Part shown: piece after piece, positions 1 to 8,970 of the stretch
Layout of the letters: each line of letters opens with the position of its first letter
Position numbering within the stretch: the first letter of the stretch is position 1
Assembly: GCA_009773415.1 (NCBI GenBank)
Contig: WSNO01000023.1
Coordinates: 1-42,071, forward strand
Reading direction: 5' to 3'
Origin: Nitrospirota bacterium
GTDB lineage: Bacteria > Nitrospirota > Thermodesulfovibrionia > Thermodesulfovibrionales > Dissulfurispiraceae
Length of the DNA stretch: 42,071 bases
Translations under genes and position numbers: made by a program
The notes under the pieces: model-generated
The model's input: only the letters and a program-made list of their open reading frames with translations
Database searches by the model: none
Told to the model about the DNA's origin: nothing

Positions 1-451
1 AAGCCTGACAAATTCATTGGGTGTCAGGTATCCCAGAGCGCTATGCGGTCGCTCCTCATTGTAATCAAGCCGCCACTCTTCAACGACTCTGCGAGCATGT
101 TCCATGCTCATAAACCAGTTCTGATTCAAGCATTCATCTCTAAGCCGTCCGTTGGAGCTTTCAATATACGCATTATCGACCGGCTTGCCAGGGCGAATGA
201 AGTGCAGCTTCACTCCTCTGGCATAGGCCCATTCGTCCAGAGCATTACTTATGAACTCCGGACCATGATCAATGACTATCCGATCCGGCAGCCCTCTGAA
301 TGCTGATACTTGCCCCAGATACCATCACAACTCTTTTGCCGCCGATTGATGTGTCTACTTGGATGCGAAGACACTCCTTCGTGAAGGTATCAATCAGTGT
401 CAGCATCCTCAGCCTTCTACCATTACTGAGTGAGTCAGCAACAAAGTCCAT
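1..451 (-). pseudogene. IS3-family transposase (OrfB), broken C-terminal part
   Basis: The reverse strand encodes the catalytic half of an IS3-type DDE integrase. It starts with MDFVADSLSNGRRLR, continues through RGLPDRIVIDHGPEFISNA (second Asp) and AYIESSNGRLRDECLN (the Glu), and runs off the window edge at HSALGYLTPNEFVRL. The reading frame is broken by one extra base near position 319: shifting frame there restores a GQVSAFRGLPD-type join. A TAA lies four codons before MDF, and the N-terminal part is absent. Deletion plus frameshift make this a dead copy. The downstream end lies outside the window, so the full element cannot be judged. Confidence 0.85.
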
Positions 452-498
452 TGCCCACTGCTCTTACACCACTCCCTTGGACTCTAACCAAAAGAGAC

Positions 499-528
499 AA
501 AAAAAAGGGAGCTAAGTGCTTAGCTCCC
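499..528 (-). terminator. Rho-independent terminator after the tRNA pair
   Basis: A near-perfect hairpin (GGGAGCTAAG paired with CTTAGCTCCC, 507-528) is followed on the minus strand by eight T residues (499-506). It lies 34 bases beyond the 3' end of tRNA-Glu and would end the nrdR/tRNA transcript before the transposase remnant. Confidence 0.85.
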
Positions 529-561
529 CTGATTTCTCTGTATGTTTCAATTCATTTTCTT

Positions 562-637
562 TGGTAGTCCCAACGGGAGTCGAACCCGTGTTTTAGCCTT
601 GAGAGGGCCACGTCCTGGGCCACTAGACGATGGGACC
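562..637 (-). tRNA. tRNA-Glu (anticodon CTC)
   Basis: The reverse strand folds into a full cloverleaf. The acceptor stem is GGTCCCA with TGGGACT (one G-T pair at the end). The anticodon stem TGGCC/GGCTA encloses loop CTCTCAA with anticodon CTC, the T-arm is ACGGG-TTCGACT-CCCGT, and the CCA end is encoded. Length is 76 nt. It lies 3 bases after tRNA-Gln, so the two are surely cotranscribed. Confidence 0.95.
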
Positions 638-640
638 GAG

Positions 641-714
641 TGGCTGGGGAGAGAGGATTTGAACCCCTATAAGCAAATCCAGAGTCTGCTGTCCTGCCGT
701 TGAACGACTCCCCA
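641..714 (-). tRNA. tRNA-Gln (anticodon CTG)
   Basis: The cloverleaf has acceptor stem TGGGGAG/CTCCCCA. The anticodon stem GCAGA/TTTGC encloses loop CTCTGGA with anticodon CTG. The T-loop is TTCAAAT and CCA is encoded; length is 74 nt. It is the first tRNA of the pair and follows a good promoter at 733-762 on the minus strand. Confidence 0.95.
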
Positions 715-732
715 ATCCTTAACAGAACTGAT

Positions 733-762
733 AGATTACTGAATAAAAGAAGCGAAAGTCAA
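733..762 (-). promoter_or_regulatory. Sigma-70 promoter for tRNA-Gln/tRNA-Glu
   Basis: On the minus strand, TTGACT (757-762) and TAATCT (733-738) are separated by 18 bases. This puts transcription start about a dozen bases before tRNA-Gln. The -35 box overlaps the last codons of nrdR. The same TAATCT hexamer occurs upstream of tRNA-Ala at 39744-39749. Confidence 0.55.
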
Positions 763-1229
763 TCTTTTCTGCCCTCTTTCGCGTCGAACAGAGTCTTCAC
801 TTCATCGATAAGATCGTTGATATCCTTGAATTGACGGTAGACGGAGGCAAAACGGACATAAGCAACCTTGTCGACCTCTTTCAGAGAAGCCATAATCTCT
901 TCGCCGACCCATGAACTCTGGATTTCCTTGACGCCGAGAGCTATCGCCCTCTGGCTGATTGCGTTCTCTATCGCCTCGAGCGTTTCGATCGGGATCGGAC
1001 GTTTCTCGCACGATTTTTTCAGTCCGGTCAGAATTTTATGCCGCTCAAACGCCTCCCGGCGGCCGTCCTTCTTGATTACCATGGGAAGCGGGTCTTCAAC
1101 CCGCTCGTATGACGTAAAACGCTGCTCGCACTTCAGGCACTCGCGTCGGCGGCGAATAACGTCTCCGTCTCTGCTGGAACGCGAGTCTATGACCTTGTCT
1201 TCAATGCTGCCGCAAAAGGGGCATTTCAT
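759..1229 (-). CDS. nrdR: Transcriptional repressor NrdR
   Basis: This 156-residue protein matches NrdR, the ATP/dATP-sensing repressor of ribonucleotide reductase operons. A zinc ribbon at the N terminus (MKCPFCGS, then CLKC) supplies four cysteines at residues 3, 6, 31 and 34. An ATP-cone domain follows from about residue 49 (PLPMVIKKDGRREAFERHK) to about 139. Length is typical. It is the last protein gene of the minus-strand group, three bases after the glyA stop, so it is probably cotranscribed with glyA. No ribonucleotide reductase gene is in the window, so its targets must lie elsewhere. Confidence 0.96.
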   Translation of the reverse strand: MKCPFCGSIEDKVIDSRSSRDGDVIRRRRECLKCEQRFTSYERVEDPLPMVIKKDGRREAFERHKILTGLKKSCEKRPIPIETLEAIENAISQRAIALGVKEIQSSWVGEEIMASLKEVDKVAYVRFASVYRQFKDINDLIDEVKTLFDAKEGRKD

Positions 1230-1232
1230 AGG

Positions 1233-2471
1233 CTAATGAATCGGAAATCTGTCACAAAGAACCCTCACGCGGGCATTCATCGCCTGCTCCGTCGCGCTGT
1301 CATTGATATTCCTGACAACGGTTGTGATGATCTCCGCAATTTCGTCCATTTCCGCAACCCCCATGCCGCGGGTGGTTACGCAGGGAGTGCCGAGACGGAT
1401 GCCGCTGGTCACCATGGGCGAAAGCTTGTCGAACGGAATCGAATTTTTGTTGCAGGTAATGCCGGCACGGTCAAGCGACGCTTCGGCATCCTTGCCGGTA
1501 ACCCCAAAGCTGGTAAGGTCCACGAGCATGAGATGGGTGTCCGTGCCGCCGGAGAAGATCGAGAAACCGCGCTTCACCAGGCCGGCCGCAAGGCTTCGCG
1601 CATTGGCGACCACGGTTTTCTGATAGGTCCTGAATTCCGGCGTCAGCGCCTCTTTCAGCGCGACCGCCTTGGCGGCGATGACATGCACCAGAGGACCTCC
1701 CTGGATGCCGGGGAATATCATTTTATCGACCGCTTTTGCATGGTCGGCCCTGCACATAATCATGCCGCCGCGCGGACCGCGAAGCGTCTTGTGCGTGGTT
1801 GTCGTTATGAAGTCGGCATGCGGCACCGGCGACGGGTGCTCACCGGCGGCTACGAGCCCTGCAATATGGGCGATGTCCGCAAGCAGATACGCGTCGACCT
1901 CCTGTGCTATATCGGCAAAGGCCTTGAAATCGATGGTGCGCGAATAGGCGCTCGCGCCGACCACGATCATCTTCGGGTTCAGCTCCAGCGCCAGCCTTCT
2001 TGTTTCGTCATAGTCGATGCATCCGGTATCCTGCCGGACGCCGTAGGAAACAGACTTGAAAAACTTGCCGGTGAAGTTGACCGATGCGCCATGGGAAAGG
2101 TGCCCGCCATGGCTGAGGCTCATGCCGAGAATTGTGTCCCCCGGGCTGAGCACCGAGAAGTAGACCGCCATGTTCGCCTGGCTCCCCGAATGCGGCTGCA
2201 CATTGACATGATCCGCGCCGAACAGTTCTTTGGCGCGGGAGATGGCAAGGGATTCAACGACATCGGCATACTCGCAGCCGCCATAATAGCGCCTGCCCGG
2301 ATAGCCTTCGGCGTACTTGTTGGTAAAAACCGAGCCCTGCGCTTCCATAACAGCGCGGCTCGCGTAGTTTTCGGACGCTATCAGGAGCAGTTTATTCTTT
2401 TCACGCTCCTCTTCACGCGCAATCGCATCGAATACCTCGATGTCGGTGTTCTTCAGATTATCCATGTTCAT
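1233..2471 (-). CDS. glyA: Serine hydroxymethyltransferase
   Basis: PLP enzyme converting serine and THF to glycine and 5,10-methylene-THF, the main cytosolic C1 source. The 412-residue reading frame shows the family PLP-lysine motif [15 protein letters not shown] with Lys228, HGGHLSHGA near 121, and [15 protein letters not shown] with the cofactor aspartate. The frame stays open 19 codons further upstream to 2528. I chose the ATG at 2471 because AAAAGGG precedes it at good distance, the protein then has the usual length, and the overlap with rpiB disappears. The C1 unit made here feeds the folD-metV-metF genes encoded on the other strand. Confidence 0.96.
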   Translation of the reverse strand: MNMDNLKNTDIEVFDAIAREEEREKNKLLLIASENYASRAVMEAQGSVFTNKYAEGYPGRRYYGGCEYADVVESLAISRAKELFGADHVNVQPHSGSQANMAVYFSVLSPGDTILGMSLSHGGHLSHGASVNFTGKFFKSVSYGVRQDTGCIDYDETRRLALELNPKMIVVGASAYSRTIDFKAFADIAQEVDAYLLADIAHIAGLVAAGEHPSPVPHADFITTTTHKTLRGPRGGMIMCRADHAKAVDKMIFPGIQGGPLVHVIAAKAVALKEALTPEFRTYQKTVVANARSLAAGLVKRGFSIFSGGTDTHLMLVDLTSFGVTGKDAEASLDRAGITCNKNSIPFDKLSPMVTSGIRLGTPCVTTRGMGVAEMDEIAEIITTVVRNINDSATEQAMNARVRVLCDRFPIH

Positions 2472-2508
2472 GTTCAGGCCCTTTTCGTATGCAGACCGCG
2501 CGGACAGC

Positions 2509-2982
2509 TCAGCTGCAGGTTTTTTCAATTTTGGTTTTTGCTACCTTCTGCTCTATCAGGCAGATCTTGCGGAGGCGGGAAAGGTGGCGTCCGCTCTCAA
2601 ACGGCGTCGTAAACCAGATTCGGACAATCTCCTTGGCAAGATCTTTTCCGATGATGCGCCCGCCGAGCACAAGAATGTTCGCATCGTTGTGCATGCGGCA
2701 CATCTTCGCGGAGAAAAGCTCATTGCAGAGCGCCGCACGAACCCCCGGAAACTTGTTTGCCACAATCGACATGCCGATGCCCGTGCCGCAGATGAGCACG
2801 CCGCGTTCCACCTTGCCGCACGACACCGCTGCGGAAACCTTTTCGCCGAAGTCCGGGTAGTCCACGGACTGCGGCGCGTCCGTGCCGTAATCGATGTACT
2901 CGTGACCGAGTTCGTCCAGTATTGCGATTACATCGATCTTCATCTCAAATCCGGCATGATCCGAACCGATTGCGACCAGCAT
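2509..2982 (-). CDS. rpiB: Ribose-5-phosphate isomerase B
   Basis: Interconverts ribose 5-phosphate and ribulose 5-phosphate in the non-oxidative pentose phosphate pathway. The 157-residue protein has SDHAGFEMK at residues 7-15, the catalytic Cys65 in [11 protein letters not shown], and His99 in [10 protein letters not shown], matching RpiB/LacAB enzymes. An SD-like GGAGGG lies just before the ATG at 2982. The last about 10 residues (KTKIEKTCS) are a family-atypical tail. It is followed after 37 bases by glyA, an arrangement common in many bacteria. Confidence 0.95.
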   Translation of the reverse strand: MLVAIGSDHAGFEMKIDVIAILDELGHEYIDYGTDAPQSVDYPDFGEKVSAAVSCGKVERGVLICGTGIGMSIVANKFPGVRAALCNELFSAKMCRMHNDANILVLGGRIIGKDLAKEIVRIWFTTPFESGRHLSRLRKICLIEQKVAKTKIEKTCS

Positions 2983-3088
2983 AAGCCCTCCATGATCTTT
3001 CTGCGGTTCCGGCCCGCTCAGCGGGCTGATGTGACCGGTGCGCGTGAAAAAGTTATCTCACGAACTGCCGTCGCGTCACCAGGGACGC

Positions 3089-3997
3089 TTACCTGACAAG
3101 ATACTCCAGCAGGGCTTTTTCCGTATGCATGCGGTTTTCCGCCTGGTCGAAGACGGCGCTCTGCGGGCCGTCCATCACCTCGTCCGTAATCTCCTGCCCG
3201 CGGATTGCGGGAAGGCAGTGCAGCACGACCGCATCGGATTTCGCGAGGCGCAGCAGTTCCGCATTAATCTGGTATGACCGGAACTTCTTCGCTTTTTCTT
3301 CGGCCTCGCCCTCCTGGCCCATGCTGACCCACACATCGGTATACAGCACATCCGCATTCTCGGCGGCTTCGCGCGGATCGTCAACCAGTGTTATATTGCC
3401 CGTGCCTGCGGCGCGGGATTTTTCGAGCAGCGCTGCATCAGGGCCGTACCCCGACGGCGAAGCAATCACAAAATCAATGCCTGTCCGGGCTGCTATCTCG
3501 ACAAGGGAATTCGCCACATTGTTTCCATCGCCGATATAGGCAACCCTGACGCCTTCAAGACGTCCCTTGTATTCAAGAACCGTCATCGCGTCCGCCAGCG
3601 CCTGACACGGGTGGTGCAGGTCGGACAACCCGTTGATGACCGGAATCGTAGCGTGCCGGGCAAATTCGACCGCGCTCCGGTGGCTGTACACACGCATAAC
3701 CATGCCGTGCAGGTAGCGAGAAAGCGTTCTGGCGGTATCGCCGATGGTCTCGCCGCGCCCGAGCTGGAGCTCCTTGGGGCTGAGATAGACCGGTTGGGCG
3801 CCGAGCTGATAGATCCCCACCTCAAAAGAGACTCTCGTGCGGGTCGACGGTTTTTCAAAAAAGAGTCCGACGCTCTTGCCGATGAGCGGACACTTCATGG
3901 CGTCGTCGCCCGCCTTGAGCGCAATGGAACGATCCAGCAGGGTCCGGACTTCTTCAGCGGACATATCCCCTATGGTCAAAAAATCTTTTTTCGTCAT
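3089..3997 (-). CDS. argF: Ornithine carbamoyltransferase
   Basis: Makes citrulline from ornithine and carbamoyl phosphate in arginine synthesis. In the 302-residue protein the carbamoyl-phosphate loop STRTR is at 51-55, HPCQ at 129-132 and HCLP at 260-263; DVWVSMGQE supplies the ornithine-side SMG loop. The frame extends 43 codons upstream into argD, but MTKKDFLTIGDM is the family start. That ATG (3995-3997) overlaps the argD stop as ATGA, implying translational coupling. About 106 bases without a gene separate it from rpiB; that gap holds a short GC hairpin (3013-3027) without a T-run. Confidence 0.96.
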   Translation of the reverse strand: MTKKDFLTIGDMSAEEVRTLLDRSIALKAGDDAMKCPLIGKSVGLFFEKPSTRTRVSFEVGIYQLGAQPVYLSPKELQLGRGETIGDTARTLSRYLHGMVMRVYSHRSAVEFARHATIPVINGLSDLHHPCQALADAMTVLEYKGRLEGVRVAYIGDGNNVANSLVEIAARTGIDFVIASPSGYGPDAALLEKSRAAGTGNITLVDDPREAAENADVLYTDVWVSMGQEGEAEEKAKKFRSYQINAELLRLAKSDAVVLHCLPAIRGQEITDEVMDGPQSAVFDQAENRMHTEKALLEYLVR

Positions 3998-5190
3998 TTC
4001 TCCAGCACATCCTCCAGTGTAGTAATGAGCACATCTATATCCTTTTCCTCGACGATCAGCGGCGGGGTAAGCCGGAGCACGTTGCCGCTTCCTGCGGTGC
4101 CGACAAGAATACCCCGCTCCATGCACGCATTGACGACAGGCAGGGCATCCCGCACCAGTTCAACTCCAATCAGCAGTCCCATGCCGCGCACCGCGACCAC
4201 CTTGTCGGAAAAGACATTCTTGAGCTGTTCAAGACGGCCCATAAAGTACCGGGAAATCCGGTTCACATGATCGAGCACGAATCCGTCTTCGAGGATAACT
4301 TCAAGCGTCGTTATCGCAGCCGCGCAGACGAGCGGATTTCCGCCGAAGGTGGACGCATGCGTCTTTGGCTGAAACGACGCCGCAACCTTGTCCGTCGCCA
4401 GCATGGCCCCGATGGGAACGCCGGCGCCGAGTCCCTTGGCGAGCGTCATGACATCCGGCACAATACCGAACTGCTCATGCGCGAAGAGTGTGCCGGTCCG
4501 CCCCATGCCGGTCTGCACCTCGTCAAGAATCAGCAGAATGCCGTTGTCGTCGCAGATTTTCCGCACTCCCTTCAGGTACTCGGGAGAGGGAACCTGGACA
4601 CCGCCTTCTGCCTGAACCGGCTCAAGAATGATTGCGCATGTTTCCGGAGAAACTGCCGCCTTCATCGAATCAAGGTCGTCGAAGGGAACATAGGTGAACC
4701 CGGGCACAAGCGGCCCGAACCCTTTATGAAACTTCTCCTGCCCTGTTGCGGTCAGAGCGCCGAGCGTTCTGCCGTGGAATGAATTGAGCGTTGAAATAAT
4801 GCCGCTGCGGCCGGCGCCGAGTTGCTCGGACGCGTATTTCCGCACAAGCTTTATCGCCGCCTCGTTCGCCTCCGCTCCTGAGTTGCAGAAGAAAACCTTG
4901 TCGGCAAACGAATGGGTGCAGAGCAGTTTTGCCAGCCTGACCTGCGGTTCAATGTGGTAGAGATTGGAAACATGAATGAGCCTCTGCGCCTGCTTCTGGA
5001 TAGTAACGACGACTTTGGGATGGCAGTGGCCGAGAACGTTGACCGCAATGCCGCCGAGGAAATCAAGGTACTCTTTGCCTGAAGTGCTCCATACCCGCAT
5101 GCCCCTCCCTTTGCGGAGCGCGACCGGAAACCGGCCATAGGTATGCATCACGTATTTATCTGCTTCTTCAAGAAGCTTTTTGGTTTCCAT
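3994..5190 (-). CDS. argD: Acetylornithine aminotransferase
   Basis: Class III PLP aminotransferase of arginine synthesis (N-acetylglutamate semialdehyde to N-acetylornithine). The 398 residues include NSGAEANEAAIK at 103-114, the cofactor aspartate in LILDEVQTGMGRTG (Asp223), and the Schiff-base lysine in LAKGLGAGVPIG (Lys252). The start MET-KKLLEEADKYVMHTYGRFP is family-like. There is no convincing SD, and an extended -10 box ends only five bases before the ATG (see promoter at 5196-5204), so the message may be leaderless. It is coupled to argF by an ATGA overlap. Confidence 0.95.
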   Translation of the reverse strand: METKKLLEEADKYVMHTYGRFPVALRKGRGMRVWSTSGKEYLDFLGGIAVNVLGHCHPKVVVTIQKQAQRLIHVSNLYHIEPQVRLAKLLCTHSFADKVFFCNSGAEANEAAIKLVRKYASEQLGAGRSGIISTLNSFHGRTLGALTATGQEKFHKGFGPLVPGFTYVPFDDLDSMKAAVSPETCAIILEPVQAEGGVQVPSPEYLKGVRKICDDNGILLILDEVQTGMGRTGTLFAHEQFGIVPDVMTLAKGLGAGVPIGAMLATDKVAASFQPKTHASTFGGNPLVCAAAITTLEVILEDGFVLDHVNRISRYFMGRLEQLKNVFSDKVVAVRGMGLLIGVELVRDALPVVNACMERGILVGTAGSGNVLRLTPPLIVEEKDIDVLITTLEDVLEK

Positions 5191-5195
5191 CCGTC

Positions 5196-5204
5196 ATGAT
5201 AGCA
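5196..5204 (-). promoter_or_regulatory. Extended -10 element for argD, within the argD/fthC divergent region
   Basis: On the minus strand TGCTATCAT (TG-n-TATCAT) ends five bases before the argD ATG, which would put the start site at or next to the A of ATG. The -35 region (TTTCCG at 5219-5224) is poor. The 119-base divergent region (5191-5309) also holds TATACT at 5260-5265 facing the folate genes, without a good -35. Confidence 0.4.
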
Positions 5205-5309
5205 TAAATGCCGCTGTGCGGAAAAGCGGTGGTATGTTTCTTGAATGACACTATATATGTATACTAATGAAGAGTGTTTAGGCATCCCGAAAAGACAAAA
5301 AGAGTCTCC

Positions 5310-5927
5310 ATGTCCGTGTCCGATGATTCAGTCGTTTCCGGTGCGCAGGCTGCAAAGCAGCTCATCAGGCTTCGGCACCGGAAGCTTCGCGACGGCATCG
5401 CGACGGCTCTCCGCGAGGAAAGGAACCGCGCGCTGCACCGTTATGCAGCTCTCCTGCCGGCGTATCTGCAATCGCGCACCGTTATGCTGTATGCGTCATT
5501 CGGTTCTGAGGTGAACACCTGGCCGCTGATTGATGATTGCCTCGCCCGGGGCGTCAGGACGGTGCTTCCCCGCGTCGACAAAAAAGAGGGAAAGCTGGTA
5601 CTGTATCAAATTCCGGACAGTGAAGAGTTGCGGCCGGGGCCGTTCGGCATTTTGGAGCCTGACAGCAGAGCTGACATGCTGGTGCTTCCGGCTGAAATAG
5701 ATTTCGTCTTTGTTCCCGGCCTGGCGTTTGATCGGACCGGCGCCAGGGTCGGCTATGGCAGGGGATTCTACGACCGCCTCCTGGCCGGCTGCCACGCCGT
5801 CTCCGCCGGTCTGTGCTATCGGGAGCAGCTGGCACACGGCATCCCATGTGAGCCGCACGACCGGCGGGTGCGGATAATCATAACCGATGAGGGGGTCATT
5901 GACTGCCATGGACATGAAAAAGATTGA
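5310..5927 (+). CDS. 5-formyltetrahydrofolate cyclo-ligase
   Basis: ATP-dependent enzyme (MTHFS/YgfA family) that returns 5-formyl-THF to 5,10-methenyl-THF. The signature [12 protein letters not shown], the preceding [18 protein letters not shown] and the N-terminal [16 protein letters not shown] helix are typical, as is a length of about 205 residues. The frame allows a GTG at 5274 that would add 12 residues; I prefer the ATG at 5310 since family proteins start shortly before the [13 protein letters not shown] helix. The 3' end overlaps folE by 20 bases, making it the first gene of a folate/C1 operon. Confidence 0.92.
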   Translation: MSVSDDSVVSGAQAAKQLIRLRHRKLRDGIATALREERNRALHRYAALLPAYLQSRTVMLYASFGSEVNTWPLIDDCLARGVRTVLPRVDKKEGKLVLYQIPDSEELRPGPFGILEPDSRADMLVLPAEIDFVFVPGLAFDRTGARVGYGRGFYDRLLAGCHAVSAGLCYREQLAHGIPCEPHDRRVRIIITDEGVIDCHGHEKD

Positions 5928-6471
5928 AGAAGGCGTCCGGCTTATTCTGGAGGGCGTCGGCGAAGATCCCGGCCGCCCCGGACTGAAAGACACCCCAAAA
6001 CGTGTCGCCAAAATGTACTCCGAAATCTTTTCCGGACTCCGCACTCCGGTTGAAGACATTCTGAATCCGATAGAAGGCGAAAACCATGACGAAATGGTCA
6101 TGCTGAAGGACATACCGTTTTATTCCATCTGCGAGCACCATCTTCTGCCGTTTATCGGGAAGGCTCATATTGCGTACATTCCGTCCGGACAGATCGCCGG
6201 ACTGAGCGACCTGGTGAAAGCCCTCGAACATCTGGCCAACCGGCCCCAGGTGCAGGAGCGCCTCACCACCCAACTTGCCGACGTTCTCATGCAGCGGCTC
6301 AAACCGAAAGGCTGCATGGTCATCATCGACGCGGAACATCTCTGCATGAGCATGCGCGGCATAAAAAAGCCGGGGTCGCGCACCGTGACGTCTGCGGTCA
6401 GGGGAACATTCAGAAGCCGCCAGAGCACCCGCGAAGAGATGCTCGCCCTGCTCAACGACCGGCGTCCGTAA
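5908..6471 (+). CDS. folE: GTP cyclohydrolase I
   Basis: First step of tetrahydrofolate synthesis: GTP to 7,8-dihydroneopterin triphosphate. The zinc ligands are visible as C75 and H78 in [10 protein letters not shown] and C146 in EHLCMSMRG. The C-terminal TSAVRGTF is typical of the homodecamer-forming type I enzyme. With the ATG at 5908 the protein has 187 residues. Upstream in-frame candidates are ATG 5887 and TTG 5899, but [21 protein letters not shown] aligns with family starts. It sits between two folate-interconverting enzymes, which suggests the operon supplies both the cofactor and its C1 traffic. Confidence 0.94.
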   Translation: MDMKKIEEGVRLILEGVGEDPGRPGLKDTPKRVAKMYSEIFSGLRTPVEDILNPIEGENHDEMVMLKDIPFYSICEHHLLPFIGKAHIAYIPSGQIAGLSDLVKALEHLANRPQVQERLTTQLADVLMQRLKPKGCMVIIDAEHLCMSMRGIKKPGSRTVTSAVRGTFRSRQSTREEMLALLNDRRP

Positions 6472-6491
6472 TAACCACGAGAGGTGCGAAC

Positions 6492-7385
6492 GTGTCAGCA
6501 ACAATCATTGACGGAAAGAAAATTGCACAAGACATCAAAGACAGCCTCGTTGACCGTATTCAGGATCTGAAATCCGCAGGCGTCGAGCCCTGTCTGGCGG
6601 CAGTCCTTGTCGGCGACGACCCAGCCTCGCAGAAATATGTCGCCTCAAAAGGGCGTGTATGCGAGAAGCTCGGCATGCGCAGACTGGTGCATCGCCTTCC
6701 GGCGGCGACGACCCAGCAGGAGCTGCGCGATCTCATCGACAGCCTGAATGCCGACCGGTCGGTGCACGGCATTCTCGTCCAACTGCCGCTGCCGCGCGGT
6801 CTTGATGCAAAAGAGATCATGTCCCGCATATCGCCCGAAAAGGATGTGGACGGGTTCAGCCCCGTTTCGCTCGGCAATCTGGTGCTGGACCGCCCCGGAT
6901 TTCTGCCCTGCACGCCGCACGGCGTCATGAAGATTCTCGAATCGGCCGGCGTCGATCCGTCCGGCAAACATGCGGTGGTCGTCGGCAGAAGCATTATTGT
7001 GGGCAAACCGCTCGCGCTGCTGCTTTTGCGGAAAAACGCCACGGTCACCGTCTGCCACAGCAAGACTGCCGACCTGCCTGCCGTATGCCGCACCGCCGAT
7101 ATTCTCTGCGTCGCAGTCGGCAAGCCCGGTCTGGTCACCGCCGACATGGTGAAAGAAGGCGCCGTCGTGATAGACATCGGCATCAATGTCACTGCTCAGG
7201 GAGAGCTGACCGGCGACGTCGATTTTGCGTCGGTGCGCCGCAAGGCGGTGATGATTACGCCCGTTCCCGGCGGCGTCGGTCCGCTGACCATAGCATTGCT
7301 GATGCACAACACCGTGCAGGCGGCCGGCCAGCAGAGCAGCCGGCGATTCATGACGGCAGACGCATATGCCGGCGACGGCAATTAA
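6492..7385 (+). CDS. folD: Methylene-THF dehydrogenase / methenyl-THF cyclohydrolase
   Basis: Bifunctional enzyme interconverting methylene-, methenyl- and 10-formyl-THF. Visible are the catalytic pair Tyr49 and Lys53 in QKYVASKGRVCEKLG, QLPLPRGLD, the signature PEKDVDGFSP, VVGRSIIVGKPLALLL of the nucleotide-binding domain, and PVPGGVGPLTIALL near the C terminus. The GTG start at 6492 follows GAGAGGTG. The protein runs about 10-15 residues past the usual end (SSRRFMTADAYAGDGN). It is followed after 10 bases by metV. Confidence 0.96.
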   Translation: MSATIIDGKKIAQDIKDSLVDRIQDLKSAGVEPCLAAVLVGDDPASQKYVASKGRVCEKLGMRRLVHRLPAATTQQELRDLIDSLNADRSVHGILVQLPLPRGLDAKEIMSRISPEKDVDGFSPVSLGNLVLDRPGFLPCTPHGVMKILESAGVDPSGKHAVVVGRSIIVGKPLALLLLRKNATVTVCHSKTADLPAVCRTADILCVAVGKPGLVTADMVKEGAVVIDIGINVTAQGELTGDVDFASVRRKAVMITPVPGGVGPLTIALLMHNTVQAAGQQSSRRFMTADAYAGDGN

Positions 7386-7395
7386 GAGGAGCGCC

Positions 7396-8064
7396 ATGAT
7401 AATCACGAAAAAACGCGATACGAAAGCGGTCCTGGAAAACATACGGAACTACCGGCGCATTTTTCTTGTCGGCTGCGGCGAGTGCGCCGCGCTCTGCGCC
7501 ACCGGCGGTCGGCCGCAGCTGGAGCAGATGAAAGAGCTTCTTCATGCTCACGGCAAGGAAGTTACCGGCATGCACCTCGCAAAAACAGGATGCCAGGTGC
7601 TCGGAACCAAACGCGAGCTCAGTCCGCACAAAGAAGCGATCGCTGCTGCAGACTGCATTCTTGCGCTGTCGTGCGGCGCGGGCGCCCAGACCGTCGTTGA
7701 GCTGAATGAGGACAAACCGGTCTGTTCCGCCAACGACAGCATGTATCTGGGCAACATGACCCGCCACCAGGTCTTTGATGAGCGCTGCTCCATGTGCGGC
7801 GAGTGCATACTCGACAAGACGGCCGGCATCTGTCCGGTGACGGCCTGTCCGAAAGGCATTCTCATCGGCCCGTGCGGCGGCGTTGCAGACGGCAAATGCG
7901 AAGTGAGCCCCGACCTGCCGTGCGTCTGGATCAGAATCTACGAACGCATGAAAAAACTGGACCAGCTCGACGAGTTCAGCGCCTCCGTGCCGTCTCCCAA
8001 AGACTGGTCCAGGGGCGCCAGGCCGCACAACGGAAACGCGAAAGAGCCCAAAAACTCACGATGA
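7396..8064 (+). CDS. metV: MetV, zinc/iron-sulfur partner of methylene-THF reductase
   Basis: The 222-residue protein matches the C-terminal-domain family of methylene-THF reductase known as MetV in acetogens, where it forms a complex with MetF. It is rich in cysteine: C27, C30 and C34 in VGCGECAALC, then C131, C134, C137, C146, C151, C160 and C168 in ERCSMCGEC and following. This pattern fits bound metal or Fe-S clusters. The start at 7396 has a strong SD (AGAGGAG), and the stop overlaps the metF ATG (ATGA). Known MetVF enzymes do not depend on NADPH alone; some work with further electron-bifurcating subunits, none of which are seen here. Confidence 0.88.
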   Translation: MIITKKRDTKAVLENIRNYRRIFLVGCGECAALCATGGRPQLEQMKELLHAHGKEVTGMHLAKTGCQVLGTKRELSPHKEAIAAADCILALSCGAGAQTVVELNEDKPVCSANDSMYLGNMTRHQVFDERCSMCGECILDKTAGICPVTACPKGILIGPCGGVADGKCEVSPDLPCVWIRIYERMKKLDQLDEFSASVPSPKDWSRGARPHNGNAKEPKNSR

Positions 8065-8948
8065 GTCTGCACAAGGCATTTGAAAAGGGCAAATTCGTCG
8101 TCACTTCAGAAATAGGCCCGCCCAAGGGAACCGACACAGACGACATCAGGCGACTTGTCGATCTTTACCGGGGGGCCGTCGATGCAATCAACGCCACCGA
8201 CAACCAGTCCGCCGTCATGCGCATGAGCTCGCTCGCCGTCTGCAAAATCATCCTTGAGCGCGGCGCCGAGCCTATTCTTCAGATGACCTGCCGCGACCGC
8301 AACCGCATCGGCCTGCAGTCCGACCTGCTCGGAGCGCACGCCCTCGGCATCAGAAACGTCGTCGTCATGACCGGCGACCACGTGCTCGCCGGCGACCACA
8401 GACAGGCCAAGCCGGTGTACGATGTGGAATCGGTCCAGCTTCTGAACATAATCAACTCCCTCAACAACGGCGCCGACATGGCGGGAAATGCACTGAAGGG
8501 AAACACCTGTTTTTTCGCCGGAGCGGTCGTCACCCCCGAGGCGAATCCGCTGGAACCGCAGCTCATGAAATTTGCCAAAAAAATACAGGCCGGCGCAAAG
8601 TACTTCCAAACTCAGGCGATTTATGATATAACTATGTTCAAAGTTTTCATGGGCCATGCGCGCAGGCATCAGGCAAAAGTGCTTGCCGGCATCGTGGTCC
8701 TGAAAAACGAGCGCATGGCGAAGTACCTGAATGACAACGTTGCGGGCATCCGCGTGCCGCAGGATCTTATAGCGGAACTCGCGGCCGCGCCGAACAGGGA
8801 AGAAAAGCAGAAGGCCGGCATACGCATAGCGGCGCGCCACATACGCCGGCTGCGCGAAGAACGCATCTGCGACGGGGTGCACATCATGGCAATCGGCATG
8901 GAAGGCAGCGTTCCGGCAATTATGCAGCAGGCTGGACTACTCGAATAA
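8061..8948 (+). CDS. metF: Methylenetetrahydrofolate reductase
   Basis: Flavoprotein reducing 5,10-methylene-THF to 5-methyl-THF. The 295-residue TIM barrel begins MSLHKAFEKGKFVVTSEIGP, where Glu17 is the likely catalytic acid. It contains the DAINATDNQSAVMRMSSLA region, NVVVMTGDH of the FAD site, and KYFQTQAIYD near the substrate site. The frame is open far upstream inside metV, but the ATG at 8061 overlaps the metV stop by four bases, the expected coupling for a MetV-MetF complex. The pilC gene follows after 22 bases on the same strand. Confidence 0.94.
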   Translation: MSLHKAFEKGKFVVTSEIGPPKGTDTDDIRRLVDLYRGAVDAINATDNQSAVMRMSSLAVCKIILERGAEPILQMTCRDRNRIGLQSDLLGAHALGIRNVVVMTGDHVLAGDHRQAKPVYDVESVQLLNIINSLNNGADMAGNALKGNTCFFAGAVVTPEANPLEPQLMKFAKKIQAGAKYFQTQAIYDITMFKVFMGHARRHQAKVLAGIVVLKNERMAKYLNDNVAGIRVPQDLIAELAAAPNREEKQKAGIRIAARHIRRLREERICDGVHIMAIGMEGSVPAIMQQAGLLE

Positions 8949-8970
8949 AAATAGAGATCGAGGAGACGCG

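Noticed and set aside
1236-2612. A 458-codon plus-strand frame over glyA
   Set aside because: Antisense shadow of glyA, rich in Arg and His as expected from reading the complement; no family match.
2983-3088. Terminator between argF and rpiB
   Set aside because: A short hairpin GCCCGC-TGA-GCGGGC exists, but no T-run follows on the minus strand; it may be incidental.
5191-5309. 6S RNA or THF riboswitch upstream of the folate genes
   Set aside because: Only 119 bases, divergent, without a long hairpin or conserved motif.
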